Notes: a model not told the origin generated them from the sequence alone. 64,000 bases of DNA from Blastococcus sp. TF02-09 (GCF_003319105.1 NZ_QOHH01000011.1:98823-162822); one strand, 5' to 3'; shown: positions 37,012 to 46,464, counted from the first letter of the stretch. Numbers and translations are program-made.

Positions 37012-37751
37012 CGGTGCACTTCATCGGGGCGGGGCCGGGTGCCGCCGACCTGATCACGCTGCGGGCGGCGCGGATCATCGCCGCCGCGCCCGTCTGCCTG
37101 TACGCCGGCGCGCTGGTGCCGCGCGCGCTGCTCGACACGGCCCCGCCCGGTGCGCGGCTGGTCGACACCGCCGATCTGGACCTCGACCGGATCACCGCGG
37201 AGCTGGTCGCCGCGCACGAGGCGGGCCACGACGTCGCCCGGCTGCACTCCGGCGACCCGTCGGTCTACAGCGCGATGGCCGAGCAGATGCGCCGCCTCGA
37301 CGCGGCCGGCGTGCCCTACGACGTCGTCCCCGGGGTGCCGGCGTTCGCCGCGGCCGCTGCCTCGCTCAAACGCGAGCTGACCGTGCCGGGTGTGGGGCAG
37401 ACGGTGATCCTGACCCGCACCTCGGCCCGCTCCACGCCGATGCCCCCGGGCGAGGACCTGGCCACGCTCGGCGCCTCGCGGGCCACGCTGGTGCTGCACC
37501 TGGCCGTGCAGCGGATCGCCGAGCTCGTCCCGGAGCTGGTCCCGCACTACGGCGCGGACTGCCCGGTGGCGGTGGTGGCGCGGGCCAGCCGGGAGGACGA
37601 GCTGATCCTGCGGGGGACCCTCGACGACATCGCGGAGCAGGTCGAGACTGCCGGGGTGAAGCGGACCGCGGTGGTGGTGGTCGGTGCGGTGCTGACGGCG
37701 GGGGAGTTCCCCGACAGCCACCTCTACTCGACCGCGAGATGCCGCAGCTAG
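37008..37751 (+). CDS. cobM: Precorrin-4 C11-methyltransferase
   Basis: 247 aa single tetrapyrrole-methylase domain with VHFIGAGPGAADLITLRA, LYAGALVP, LHSGDPSVYSAM and VVPGVPAFAAAAASL. The family methylates C11 of precorrin-4. ATG 37008 overlaps the cobL stop (ATGA), so the two form an operon. Its stop shares the bases CTAG with the cbiD stop on the other strand, a 4-bp convergent overlap. Confidence 0.92.
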   Translation: MTVHFIGAGPGAADLITLRAARIIAAAPVCLYAGALVPRALLDTAPPGARLVDTADLDLDRITAELVAAHEAGHDVARLHSGDPSVYSAMAEQMRRLDAAGVPYDVVPGVPAFAAAAASLKRELTVPGVGQTVILTRTSARSTPMPPGEDLATLGASRATLVLHLAVQRIAELVPELVPHYGADCPVAVVARASREDELILRGTLDDIAEQVETAGVKRTAVVVVGAVLTAGEFPDSHLYSTARCRS

Positions 37752-38854
37752 GCGCGGCCGACGATCGTGCCGCCGCGGTCGATCACCACGACGTCGACCT
37801 CGACCGGTGCGCCGCGCAGCACGCCGAGCGCGGTCTCCCGGGCGCCGGCCGCGACCAGGTCGCCGAGCGGGACCCCGGCGGCCGCGCACTGCTGCAGCGC
37901 GTCGAGCGCGGTGTTGGCCGCGCGCACGCGCTCCACCAGGTCGGGGGAGCCGCCGGCCTCCCGCACGCGGGCGGCGAGCGACTCCGTCGAGACCTGCGAG
38001 CGGCCGGAGTGCAGGTCGAGGTGGCCGTCGGCGAGCTTGGCCAGCTTGCCGATGCCGCCGGCGACGGTCAGCCGCGGAACCGGGTGCCGGCGCAGGTACT
38101 TGAGGACGGCGCCGGCGAAGTCGCCCATGTCGAGCAGCGCGTCCTCGGGCAGGTCGTGCAGCCGGGCGGCCACCCGCTCGCTGGTCGAGCCGGTGCACCC
38201 GGCTACGTGCTGGTGACCCGCGGCCCGGGCGACGTCGATGCCGCGGCGGATCGAGTCGATCCACGCCGAGCAGGAGTACGGGACGACGACGCCGGTGGTG
38301 CCCAGGATCGACAGCCCGCCGAGGATGCCCAGGCGCGGGTTCCAGGTCTTGCGGGCGAGCTCCTCTCCGTGCTCGACGGAGATCTCGACGACGACGTCGC
38401 CGGTGCCCCCGTGCCGGGCCGCGACCGCCGCGACGTGCTCGCGGATGAACTGCCGCGGCATGGGGTTGATCGCCGGCTCGCCCACGGCCAGGGGCAGGCC
38501 GGGCTTGGTCACCGTGCCGACGCCCTCGCCGGCCCGGAACGTCACGCCGGTGCCGGGCTCGCCGTGGGTCACCCGCGCCGAGACCAGCGCGCCGTGGGTG
38601 ACGTCGGGGTCGTCGCCGGCGTCCTTGACGACGCCGGCCGTCGCGGCGCCGGGCACGAGGTCCTCCCTGGCCAGCGCGAAGGACGGGTGGTTGTCCTTCG
38701 GCAGGTCGATCGGCACCGGATCGGGGAACTCGCCGGTGAGCAGCGCGGTGTAGGCGGCGGCGGTGGCCGCGGTCGCGCAGGCGCCGGTGGTCCAGCCGTA
38801 GCGCAGCCCGCTGCCGCCCTCCTTGCCCGCGCTGGTCACGTGCTCAGGATGCAC
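37748..38854 (-). CDS. cbiD: Cobalt-precorrin-5B C1-methyltransferase CbiD
   Basis: 368 aa. It starts MHPEHVTSAG, then LRYGWTTGACATAATAAAY, the hallmark of CbiD, followed by GDDPDVTHGALVSA, NPRLGILGGLSILGTTG and VPRLTVAGGIGKLAKLADG. In the classical anaerobic route CbiD methylates C1; the aerobic route uses the unrelated CobF. Its use here beside the oxygen-dependent CobG indicates a mixed pathway. The GTG at 38854 is only two bases from the divergent cobK start. Confidence 0.92.
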   Translation of the reverse strand: MHPEHVTSAGKEGGSGLRYGWTTGACATAATAAAYTALLTGEFPDPVPIDLPKDNHPSFALAREDLVPGAATAGVVKDAGDDPDVTHGALVSARVTHGEPGTGVTFRAGEGVGTVTKPGLPLAVGEPAINPMPRQFIREHVAAVAARHGGTGDVVVEISVEHGEELARKTWNPRLGILGGLSILGTTGVVVPYSCSAWIDSIRRGIDVARAAGHQHVAGCTGSTSERVAARLHDLPEDALLDMGDFAGAVLKYLRRHPVPRLTVAGGIGKLAKLADGHLDLHSGRSQVSTESLAARVREAGGSPDLVERVRAANTALDALQQCAAAGVPLGDLVAAGARETALGVLRGAPVEVDVVVIDRGGTIVGRA

Positions 38855-38856
38855 GG

Positions 38857-39603
38857 GTGGTGAGCCGGCCCGGCCGGGTGCTGGTGCTCGGCGGCACGGG
38901 AGAGGCGCGGCGGCTGGCCGAGGCGCTGGTCGCCGAGGGCGTCGAGGTGACCAGCTCGCTGGCCGGGCGGGTCGCCGATCCGGTGCTGCCGGCCGGCGAG
39001 GTGCGGATCGGCGGCTTCGGCGGGGCGGAGGGGCTGGCCGCCTGGCTGGCCGCGCACCCGGTGGCGGCCGTGGTGGACGCGACGCACCCCTTCGCGGCGA
39101 CCATGACCGCCTCCGCGGCGGTGGCAGCGGAGGTCGCCGGGGTGCCGCTGCTGCGGCTGCAGCGGCCGGGGTGGACGGCGCAGCCGGGCGACGACTGGCG
39201 GTGGGTCGACTCGCTGGAGGACGCCGCGGCGGCCGTCGCCGGGTTCGACCGGGTCTTCCTCACGACCGGCCGGCGGGGGCTTGCCGCCTTCGCCGGGCTG
39301 GCCGCGCACTGCATCGTGCGGTCGGTCGACCCGCCGGAGCCGCCGCTGCCGGCCCGCACCACCGTCGTCCTCGAACGCGGCCCGTTCAGCCTCGACGACG
39401 AGCGGGCGCTCTTGCGCGAGCACGCGGTGCAGGTCGTCGTCACCAAGGACAGCGGCGGCCACATGACCGAGGCCAAGCTCGTCGCCGCCCGGGAACTCGG
39501 GGTGCCGGTCGTGCTCGTCCGCCGGCCGCCCCTGCCGCCCGGCGTGCCGACGGTGGCGACCGTCGACGAGGCGCTGGCCTGGCTGCGCGGTCAGCCGGGG
39601 TAG
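38857..39603 (+). CDS. cobK: Precorrin-6A reductase
   Basis: 248 aa. VLVLGGTGEARRLAEALVAE at the N-terminus, then VDATHPFAATMTA, LERGPFSLDDERALL and VTKDSGGHMTEAKL match the CobK/CbiJ family, which reduces the C18-C19 bond with NADPH. Start codons of cobK and cbiD are two bases apart in opposite directions. CAGGAT lies 6 bases before the GTG and could be the -10 of a leaderless transcript. The 3' end overlaps cobIJ by 13 bp. Confidence 0.9.
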   Translation: MVSRPGRVLVLGGTGEARRLAEALVAEGVEVTSSLAGRVADPVLPAGEVRIGGFGGAEGLAAWLAAHPVAAVVDATHPFAATMTASAAVAAEVAGVPLLRLQRPGWTAQPGDDWRWVDSLEDAAAAVAGFDRVFLTTGRRGLAAFAGLAAHCIVRSVDPPEPPLPARTTVVLERGPFSLDDERALLREHAVQVVVTKDSGGHMTEAKLVAARELGVPVVLVRRPPLPPGVPTVATVDEALAWLRGQPG

Positions 39604-41090
39604 GTCCGCGAGGTCCAGACCTGACCGGACGGGCCGACCCGCGTCTGCGAGGAGCCGATGATCAGCAGGCACCGCATGTCGATCGTCGCGGGGTCGAGCT
39701 CGCCCAGCGTGGTGACGGTCAGCTGCTCCTCGGGGCCGCCGACGTCCCGGCCGACGACCACCACGGTGTCAGCGGAACGGTTCTCCAGCAACACCTGCTG
39801 CGCCTCGCCGAGCTGGTGCGGGCGGTGCTTGGACCGCGGGTTGTAGAGCGCGATCACCAGGTCGGCGGCCGCCGCGTGCCGCAGCCGGTCGACGACGACG
39901 TCCCACGGCTTGAGGACGTCGGACAGCGACATCACGCAGAAGTCGTGCCCGAGCGGGGCGCCGGCCTTCGACGCGACCGCCTGGGCCGCGGTGAGCCCGG
40001 GGACGATCCGCACCGGCACGTCGGCGAACTCCGGCCGGCCGGCGACCTCGAGGACCGCCGCAGCCATCGCGAAGACGCCGGGGTCACCGCTGGAGACGAC
40101 GGCGACGCGCCGTCCGGAGCGGGCCAGTTCGAGGGCATGGGCGGCGCGCTCGGCCTCCACCCGGTTGTCGCTGGGGTACCGCTCCTGGCGCGGGTTGACC
40201 GCCACCCGGTCCAGGTAGGGGCCGTACCCGATCAGGACGTCGGCGCCGGCGAGGGCGTCCGCCGCCTCGGGCGTCGTCCAGTGCCGGGCGCCGGGACCCA
40301 GCCCGACCACGACGACCTCGCCGGCGGTGGCGTCCTCGTGGGCGGCGTGCTCCTCGACCGGCAGCTCGCCGGTGAGCGGGCTCGGCAGCAGGGCGAGGGA
40401 GAAGTAGGGGACGCTCGACGGGTCGACGTCGGCCAGCGGCAGCGTGCGCTGGCCCTCGGTGGTGGCGCGCTCGACGTACAGCGCCCGGTCGAGGACCCCG
40501 GCGCGGTCGAACGCCTCGCAGACCTGCGGGAACGTGCGGCCGAGCTTCATCACCGCGGCCGAGTCGGTGGTCGACAGCCACTCGGCGAGCTCCTCGGCGG
40601 GCAGCGTGCCGGGCAGGACCGTGAGCACCTCGTCCCGCTCGACCAGGGGCCGGCCGACGGCCGCCGCGGAACCGCTGACGCTGGTGACGCCGGGGACGAC
40701 CTCGGTCGGGAACCGGTGCGCGAGCCGCTTGTGCATGTGCATGTAGGAGCCGTAGAAGAACGGGTCGCCCTCGGCCAGCACGACGACGTCGCGGCCGGCC
40801 TCCAGGTGCGCGGCCAGCCGGGCGGCCGCCGCCTCGTAGAACTCGTCGATCGCGCCCTGGTAGCCGCCGGGGTGGTCGGTGGTCTCGGTGGTGACCGGGT
40901 AGACGAGCAGCTCCTCGATCTGGCCCTCGCGCAGGTACGGCGCGGCGATCCCGCGGGCGACCGACCGGCCGTGCCGCGCGGCGTGGAAGGCGACGACGTC
41001 GGCGGCACCGATCAGCCGGGCGGCCTTGACGGTGAGCAGCTCCGGGTCGCCGGGCCCCAGCCCGACCCCGTAGAGGCGTCCGGTGCTCAT
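39591..41090 (-). CDS. cobIJ: Fused precorrin-2 C20- and precorrin-3B C17-methyltransferase
   Basis: 499 aa with two tetrapyrrole-methylase domains. The first (residues 1 to about 235; [47 protein letters not shown]) is CobI, methylating C20 of precorrin-2. The second (from about 253; [60 protein letters not shown]) is CobJ, which methylates C17 and contracts the ring. The CobG reaction lies between the two steps. ATG 41090 overlaps the cobH stop (ATGA); its end overlaps cobK on the opposite strand. Confidence 0.93.
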   Translation of the reverse strand: MSTGRLYGVGLGPGDPELLTVKAARLIGAADVVAFHAARHGRSVARGIAAPYLREGQIEELLVYPVTTETTDHPGGYQGAIDEFYEAAAARLAAHLEAGRDVVVLAEGDPFFYGSYMHMHKRLAHRFPTEVVPGVTSVSGSAAAVGRPLVERDEVLTVLPGTLPAEELAEWLSTTDSAAVMKLGRTFPQVCEAFDRAGVLDRALYVERATTEGQRTLPLADVDPSSVPYFSLALLPSPLTGELPVEEHAAHEDATAGEVVVVGLGPGARHWTTPEAADALAGADVLIGYGPYLDRVAVNPRQERYPSDNRVEAERAAHALELARSGRRVAVVSSGDPGVFAMAAAVLEVAGRPEFADVPVRIVPGLTAAQAVASKAGAPLGHDFCVMSLSDVLKPWDVVVDRLRHAAAADLVIALYNPRSKHRPHQLGEAQQVLLENRSADTVVVVGRDVGGPEEQLTVTTLGELDPATIDMRCLLIIGSSQTRVGPSGQVWTSRTYPG

Positions 41091-41725
41091 TCGACGTCGC
41101 TCGCGATCGCGTTGACCGCGGCGGCGGTGAGGGCGCTGCCCCCGCGCCGCCCGCGGACGACGAGGAAGTCGAGGTCCGAGGCGGCCAGGGCGTCCTTGGA
41201 CTCGGCCGCACCGATGAACCCGACCGGGATGCCCAGGACGGCGGCCGGCCGCGGCCCCCCTGCGGCGACCATCTCCAGCAGGTGGAACAGCGCGGTGGGC
41301 GCGTTGCCGATGGCCACCACGGCGCCCTCCAGGCGGTCGCGCCAGAGCTCCAGCGCGGCGGCGGTGCGGGTGGTGCCGAGCTCCGCGGCGAGGGCGGGCG
41401 TGCGCGGGTCGTTCAGCGTGCAGACGACGTCGTTGTCCTTCGGCAGCCGGCGGCGGGTGACCCCCGAGGCGACCATCTGGACGTCGCAGAGCACGGGCGC
41501 GCCGGTGTCCAGGGCGGCCCGGGCGCGCTGGACGACGGCGGGGGAGTACGCGACGTCCTCGACCAGGTCGACCTGCCCGCAGGCGTGGATCATGCGGACG
41601 GCGACCCGGGCGATGTCCTCGGGCATGCCGCGCAGATCCGCCTCGGCGCGGATGGTCGCGAACGACTGCCGGTAGATCTCGGCGCCGTCCTTCTCGTACT
41701 CGTACATGCGCTGCGGGGTCTCCAT
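41087..41725 (-). CDS. cobH: Precorrin-8X methylmutase
   Basis: 212 aa. [36 protein letters not shown] (catalytic His), [18 protein letters not shown] and [14 protein letters not shown] match CobH/CbiC, which moves the C11 methyl to C12 to form hydrogenobyrinate. ATG 41725 gives the expected length; longer extension to 41794 looks non-coding. It is followed by cobIJ with a 4-bp overlap. Confidence 0.92.
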   Translation of the reverse strand: METPQRMYEYEKDGAEIYRQSFATIRAEADLRGMPEDIARVAVRMIHACGQVDLVEDVAYSPAVVQRARAALDTGAPVLCDVQMVASGVTRRRLPKDNDVVCTLNDPRTPALAAELGTTRTAAALELWRDRLEGAVVAIGNAPTALFHLLEMVAAGGPRPAAVLGIPVGFIGAAESKDALAASDLDFLVVRGRRGGSALTAAAVNAIASDVE

Positions 41726-41874
41726 CGCACTCGGTGCGGGCGCGGCTGAGCGCCCGTGCGGGGGCGAGGCTACGGCTCGCTCGCGTGTGGACACCCGGGC
41801 GCCCCGGGAGGCCAGGGGTGCTCGCCCCGACGACCTCGCTCGGGAAGAGCTCGGCGCCGCCTACGGTGACTGCC

Positions 41875-42237
41875 GTGCTCGAGGTCGGGTCGCGGCGGCG
41901 CAACCAGCCGGCGCCGCCTCATGTGCTCTTCGAGGCGCTGACTGCGCCCGACCGCGATCCGGCCCGGCCGTGGCTCAGGTTGCTCGATGACGAGCGGTGT
42001 CCTCGTGTCATCGAGGCGGTGGCGCCCGACCTGGTGGTGTGGTCCTCGCTGTGGAACCGCAGGCCCGAGGCGCAGATCCGCTTCGAGCTGCCCGGTGACC
42101 GCAGCGGCTACGGAACCGACCTGCGCTGGGTGCTGCTGGTCGACGAGCCGCAGCCGGACGCCTCGCTGCTGGGCCACCTGCGCCGGCGGATCAACGAGCT
42201 CATCAACGCCGACCTGCGCTACTCCCTGGGCCAGTAG
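41875..42237 (+). CDS. Hypothetical protein, 120 aa (SRPBCC-like)
   Basis: The segment PPHVLFEALTAPDRDPARPW opens the domain. DLVVWSSLWNRRPEAQIRFE and RWVLLVDEPQPDA follow. The order of predicted strands and a long C-terminal helix (LLGHLRRRINELINADLRY) is reminiscent of START/SRPBCC lipid-binding folds, but this is a weak call. TACGGT 7 bases before the GTG could be a -10 for a leaderless mRNA. It is divergent from cobH. GTG 41866 is an alternative. Confidence 0.6.
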   Translation: MLEVGSRRRNQPAPPHVLFEALTAPDRDPARPWLRLLDDERCPRVIEAVAPDLVVWSSLWNRRPEAQIRFELPGDRSGYGTDLRWVLLVDEPQPDASLLGHLRRRINELINADLRYSLGQ

Positions 42238-42564
42238 CGCGACGATGCGGGAGCGCGCTACCGCCGCACGATGTCCGGCATTCCGTGGGCGCCACCTCCG
42301 CTGGACGGGCGGCGCCGGCACACTGCGGTGTCGACCTCGCCACACCTCGTCGGCCGCCGTGGCCGTACGCCGCCACCTCCGCTGGACGGGCGGCGCCGGC
42401 ACACTGCGGTGTCGACCTCGCCACACCTCGTCGGCCGCCGTGGCCGCACGGGTCGGGTTCCGTTGAGCTCCGCTCCTGCTCATTCGTGCCGGGCGGGTAT
42501 CCGGGCAGCACGGCGGGCCCCGCGGTGAGGATCACCGGGGGCACGCCGGGCCTGATCGGGCCGG
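42238..42564. other. 327-bp region holding the tandem repeat, otherwise empty
   Basis: Apart from the two 76-bp repeat units at 42290-42446 I see no gene, tRNA or terminator here. Apparent ORFs through it arise because the 81-bp period is divisible by three and keeps frames open. Confidence 0.6.
42290..42446. repeat. Tandem direct repeat, two identical 76-bp units
   Basis: 42290-42365 and 42371-42446 are identical over 76 bases and separated by 5 bases, giving a period of 81. The unit begins CGCCACCTCCGCTGG and ends CCGCCGTGGCCG. It lies between a plus-strand gene end and the 3' end of the DUF222-HNH gene. Exact identity suggests recent duplication or an active repeat family. Confidence 0.85.
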
Positions 42565-43806
42565 TCAGGCGCTGAGGAGGAACGGTTCGGGGAGGACGAT
42601 CTCGGTGCCGTCGGGCCGCCAGGTGCGCCATCGGCCGTCGGGTTGTCGTTCGACCCGGAAGCCGTGGTGGACCTTGGTGTGGTGTCGTTCGCACAGCAGT
42701 GCGGAGTTCTCCAGGTTGGTCGGCCCGTCGTCCAGGAGCCATTCGGCGACATGGTGGACGTCGCACCAGTGGGTGGGCGCGTCGCAGCCGGCGAACACGC
42801 AGGACCGGTCGCGTACCTCGACGGCGCGGCGCAGGTGCGGTGGGACGATTCGCTTGGTGCGGCCGAAGTCCAGGGGCTGGCCTTCGGGGCCCATCACGAC
42901 GCGGGTGACGTTGCCGTCGCAGGCCAGCCAGCGGGCCCGGGCGGCGGAGATGATCCCGCCGAACCCGGTGCGGCCGGCCCCGGCGCCGGTCGAGGTGTCC
43001 ATCAGGTCGTCGAGGTCGATCGTCACGACCACGTGCGGCTTGTGCCCGCGCAGCGTGGGCAGGTTCCCTGCCGCCAGGGCGTTGTCGCAGAGCTGCACCA
43101 GCGCATCACCCTGCCGCTGGGAGCGGGTGCGCCGGTCACCGGCGGGCCGGTCGGCTTGCACGTGGGACTCGACGGCGGCTTGGAACTTCTCGCCGCCCAC
43201 GGCGTCGAGGGTGCCGTGGAAGGACACCGTCCCGTCGCCGTTCTTGGTGATGTGCAGCGACCGCTGTTCGGTGGGGTCCGGTTCGGTGCCGTCAGGGTCC
43301 AGCCGGGCCAGGTAGTGACCGACGGCCTCGCGCAGGTCGGCGTGGGAGGCGGTGCAGGCGGCCTCGGTCAGCGCGGCGTCGATCTCGCCCATGTCCACGC
43401 CCTGGGCGGCGGCGCGGGCCAGGTTCACCTCCGACACCACCGGCGCGATGACACCGACCGCTTCCGCGGTCACCGCACCGGCGGCGGCCGCGGCGGCCAG
43501 CACCGGCAGCTGCTCGAGCGTGCGGCCGTTGCGCACCAGCCGGGCCGCCTCGGCCTTGGACAACCGGTGGTGCCCGCGCAGCCAGGAGGCCATCGTGGCC
43601 TTGCCGTCGTGCTCGGCGGCCTGGGTCAGCTCACCCTCGCGCACCGTGCGGGCCAGCTCGGCGTCCAGCCGGTTCTTCGCGATCACCAGGGCGCCGGTGC
43701 GTTCGATCACCGCCGGCCCGAACGATCCCTTCAGGTCCTGACCGGCCAGCGCCGACAGCGCACCGGCGAGGCACGCCGTCGGAGTCACGCAGCCGGTCGA
43801 ACACAT
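42565..43806 (-). CDS. DUF222 - HNH nuclease protein (13E12-repeat type)
   Basis: 413 aa. A DUF222 region spans residues about 20-320. A C-terminal HNH motif follows: CVFAGCDAPTHWCDVHHVAE and NSALLCERHHTKVH (Cys pairs for zinc, catalytic His). Such genes occur in many copies in actinobacterial genomes (the mycobacterial 13E12 family) and are thought to be mobile or selfish. TAGTAT lies 6 bases before the ATG with no ribosome site, so the transcript may be leaderless. The tandem repeat lies just beyond its 3' end. Confidence 0.9.
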   Translation of the reverse strand: MCSTGCVTPTACLAGALSALAGQDLKGSFGPAVIERTGALVIAKNRLDAELARTVREGELTQAAEHDGKATMASWLRGHHRLSKAEAARLVRNGRTLEQLPVLAAAAAAGAVTAEAVGVIAPVVSEVNLARAAAQGVDMGEIDAALTEAACTASHADLREAVGHYLARLDPDGTEPDPTEQRSLHITKNGDGTVSFHGTLDAVGGEKFQAAVESHVQADRPAGDRRTRSQRQGDALVQLCDNALAAGNLPTLRGHKPHVVVTIDLDDLMDTSTGAGAGRTGFGGIISAARARWLACDGNVTRVVMGPEGQPLDFGRTKRIVPPHLRRAVEVRDRSCVFAGCDAPTHWCDVHHVAEWLLDDGPTNLENSALLCERHHTKVHHGFRVERQPDGRWRTWRPDGTEIVLPEPFLLSA

Positions 43807-43914
43807 GTACGAATACTACCGAATCGAGCAGCTGCGCACCACCTGAATCCCCAGGTCAGAAGCCTGTCCACAGATGCGAGGTCGTATCGCGCCGAGTGGG
43901 GTTCGTGGTGCAGG

Positions 43915-44451
43915 TCAGGAGGCGGCGGGGGAGCCGTCGGCGGGCGGTAGCTGCGCCAGGTCGGCCAGCAGGTCGTCGACGTCCCGGGAGAACCTCCGCC
44001 GCGCCCACCCGATGAGCAGGCCGATGAGTGCGAACACCGCGGCGGCGCCGAACCCGGTGCCCAGCACCGCGGCGCGTTCTGGCCCGTAGGCGTCGGGCGG
44101 GAGCGCCGACAGGCCCAGCGCGAGCATGCCCAGCGTGAGGACCCAGTTCATCACGCTGACGGCCACGTTGATCCGCGACTCCCGCGCGGTGCCGACGAGC
44201 AGCACCCCGCCGCTGGGTGCGGGCTGCAGCCGGCCGCGGACCACCGGGTAGCCGTACGGGGCGCGCCCCGGCCCGCCGCTGGCCAACCGGCTCACCTGCA
44301 CCTGCCCGGCGGCGCCTAGCCGGAACACGAGGTCCCGCCACGGGCCGGTCGTACTGACGATCGGGGTTCGCCGGGCGGCGAGGCGGGCGGTCGCCGCCGC
44401 GACGTCGTCCCCGGGGACGGGCGCGGACACGGGCCGGCGCTGGGGCCGCAC
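43915..44451 (-). CDS. Membrane protein of unknown function, 178 aa
   Basis: The soluble N-terminal ~95 residues (AAATARLAARRTPIVSTTGP, YGYPVVRGRLQPAPSGG) precede two membrane helices: VAVSVMNWVLTLGMLALGL and VLGTGFGAAAVFALIGLLIG. A short acidic tail (FSRDVDDLLADLAQLPP) follows. No family is recognised. GTG 44451 is chosen because AGGAGG lies 6 bases upstream. Confidence 0.68.
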   Translation of the reverse strand: MRPQRRPVSAPVPGDDVAAATARLAARRTPIVSTTGPWRDLVFRLGAAGQVQVSRLASGGPGRAPYGYPVVRGRLQPAPSGGVLLVGTARESRINVAVSVMNWVLTLGMLALGLSALPPDAYGPERAAVLGTGFGAAAVFALIGLLIGWARRRFSRDVDDLLADLAQLPPADGSPAAS

Positions 44452-44669
44452 GGCAGCCTCCTGTCGGTCGAGTGGCAGGGCGCTGCTCGACCGTGGCGGT
44501 GGCGAGGGGCCTGGCCAGCAGGTGGACGGGCCCCGGCCGCCCCCACTCGGAGCGATACGAGGATGCGTGGCACGCCTCGGCCACCGCCCACCGGGTGGTG
44601 CACGGTTCCGCCGATGAGATCGGCGCGCGGCGGTGGTCTGATCGTCGTCCACCACCGAGGAGGAGTCCC

Positions 44670-45314
44670 GTGACCCAGCTGCTCAGAGTGCAGAACTTCG
44701 GCGTCTCGAGCGACGGCTTCGGCGCCGGCGAGGGCCAGAGCCTGGAGCGACCGTTCGGGCACGCCAACCCCATGGACCTGATGTCCTGGGCCGGAGCCAC
44801 GGCGAGCTGGCCCAACCGCACCGATCCGGGCGGCAGCCGCGGCCTGGACGACTACTTCACCCGCGACTTCTCGCACAACATCGGCGCCGAGATCATGGGC
44901 GCGAACAAGTTCAGCCCGCACCGCGGCCCGTGGCAGAACCACGAGTGGCAGGGGTGGTGGGGCGACGAGCCGCCGTTCCACACGCCGGTGTTCGTCCTGA
45001 CCCACCACCTGCGCCCGTCGTTCACCCTGGGCGACACCACGTTCCACTTCGTCGACGGGAAGCCGGCCGAGGTGCTCGAGCAGGCGCGGGAGGCCGCGCA
45101 GGGCAAGGACGTCCGCCTCGGCGGGGGAGCGACGGTCGTCCGCGAGTTCCTCGACGCCGACCTCGTCGACACGCTGCACGTCGCCGTGGCGCCGGTCGAG
45201 CTGGGCCGCGGCACCCGCCTCTGGACCTCGCCCGACGAGCTGCTCGACCGCTTCCACTGCGACGTCGTGCCGAGCCCGAGCGGGGTCACCCACCACCTGT
45301 TCTGGCGGAAGTGA
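44670..45314 (+). CDS. Dihydrofolate-reductase-like (RibD C-terminal) protein
   Basis: 214 aa. The segments IGAEIMGANKFSPHRGPW, TPVFVLTHHLRPSFTLG and VRLGGGATVVREFLDADLVD match the RibD_C/DHFR-like family found as stand-alone reductases in actinobacteria. They bind NADPH; the substrate is generally unknown. GTG 44670 follows GAGGAGGAG. It converges on cobG with 4 bp between stops and is not obviously part of the vitamin B12 pathway. Confidence 0.85.
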   Translation: MTQLLRVQNFGVSSDGFGAGEGQSLERPFGHANPMDLMSWAGATASWPNRTDPGGSRGLDDYFTRDFSHNIGAEIMGANKFSPHRGPWQNHEWQGWWGDEPPFHTPVFVLTHHLRPSFTLGDTTFHFVDGKPAEVLEQAREAAQGKDVRLGGGATVVREFLDADLVDTLHVAVAPVELGRGTRLWTSPDELLDRFHCDVVPSPSGVTHHLFWRK

Positions 45315-45318
45315 CCGC

Positions 45319-46464
45319 TCAGCCGACGCGGTAGCCGCCCCCGGTCGCCACGACGTCCACGACCTCGCCGGCCGGCCGGCCGCAGCGGCGCTCGCAGCCC
45401 ACCCAGTGCTGCCGGGCGCCGCCGGCCGGCAGCTCGCCCGCCGCCACCGCCCGGACGACGTCGGACCGCACGTCGGCCAGCGACTTGGCGCACCCGGGCC
45501 GCCCGGCGCAGGCGGTCACCCGCAGCCACGGGCTGCCGTCGTCGAGCTCCAGCCCGGCGGCGGCCAGCAGCGGCAGCGCTCCGGCATCGGCCAGGTCGGG
45601 GACGACGACGCTGCGCCACGGCGTCAGCTGCAGCTCGCCGCTCGAGGTCTCCGCGAGCAGCTCCGCCTGGTCGGCGGTCAGCCGGCCGAGGGGGACGACG
45701 GCGCCCAGCGCCGTCCGGCCATCGGTTTGCCGCACCGCCCCGGCCGGTCCGCCCAGCGGTGCCGCAGGAACGGCCCGCGGCGCATCGGTGGCGCCGCCGA
45801 GAAGGGCAGCGACGCGAGCCGGCCCGTCGGTCAGGTCGGCGATCCGCCACGCGGTGCCGCCCTGCTCCGCGCGGACGGCGAGGAAGGCGCGGGTCGCCGC
45901 CAGCGCCAGCTCGACCGCGCCGTCCGGCCCGGTGCGCAGCCCGCTGTCGACGCCGGCCAGCACCAGCGCCACCGCGGAGTCCAGGGCCAGCAGCCCCACG
46001 TCGGCGCCCAGCCCGATCACGTCGGCCCGGCCGTCGTCGAAGGCCGCCAGGAACCGGCCCGGCAGGGCGGCCAGCGCGGGATCGGCGCACAGGCCGGCGT
46101 CGAACGCCGGCACCCACGGCCGCACGTCGAGCAGCCCGCCGGCCCGACCGCTCAGCACGCTGGCCAGCACGTTGCGTGCCGTCTCGTGGGTGGCGCTGGG
46201 CAGCAGGCCGGTCGCGGCGAGCCGGTCGCCGAGCTCCGCCTCCGACCCCGCCTGCAGGCCGCGCAGCTGCACGTTCCCCCGGCTGGTCAGCTCCAGGGCG
46301 CCGTCCCCGAGCTCGCGGGCGGCCGCGGCCAGGTCGCGCAGCTGGATCGAGGTCAGCGCACCCCCGGGCACTCGGACGCGGGCGAGGGCGCCGTCGGCCG
46401 CGGCGTGGGTCTGCAGCGCTCCGGGGCAGGCATCGGCGCGCAGCCGGGCGGGGGGAACGGTCAT
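45319..46464 (-). CDS. cobG: Precorrin-3B synthase CobG
   Basis: 381 aa of the nitrite/sulfite-reductase ferredoxin-like fold. The two half-repeats appear as GGALTSIQLRDLA..LTSRGNVQLRGL and VVPLGRLTADQAELLAE..LQLTPWRSVVV. The [4Fe-4S] ligands are in TACAGRPGCAKSL and VGCERRCGRP (C-x5-C and C-x3-C). CobG uses O2 to hydroxylate C20 and form the gamma-lactone of precorrin-3B, the defining aerobic step. It is divergent from the riboswitch-cobN unit. Confidence 0.9.
   Translation of the reverse strand: MTVPPARLRADACPGALQTHAAADGALARVRVPGGALTSIQLRDLAAAARELGDGALELTSRGNVQLRGLQAGSEAELGDRLAATGLLPSATHETARNVLASVLSGRAGGLLDVRPWVPAFDAGLCADPALAALPGRFLAAFDDGRADVIGLGADVGLLALDSAVALVLAGVDSGLRTGPDGAVELALAATRAFLAVRAEQGGTAWRIADLTDGPARVAALLGGATDAPRAVPAAPLGGPAGAVRQTDGRTALGAVVPLGRLTADQAELLAETSSGELQLTPWRSVVVPDLADAGALPLLAAAGLELDDGSPWLRVTACAGRPGCAKSLADVRSDVVRAVAAGELPAGGARQHWVGCERRCGRPAGEVVDVVATGGGYRVG

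Noticed and set aside
42290..42446. CRISPR-like array
   Set aside because: Only two units, 76 bp each, with 5-bp separators that cannot be spacers, and no cas genes.
42643..43950. 435-codon plus-strand frame opposite the DUF222-HNH gene
   Set aside because: Gly/Val/Asp-rich shadow without domains; the minus strand carries a complete HNH motif.
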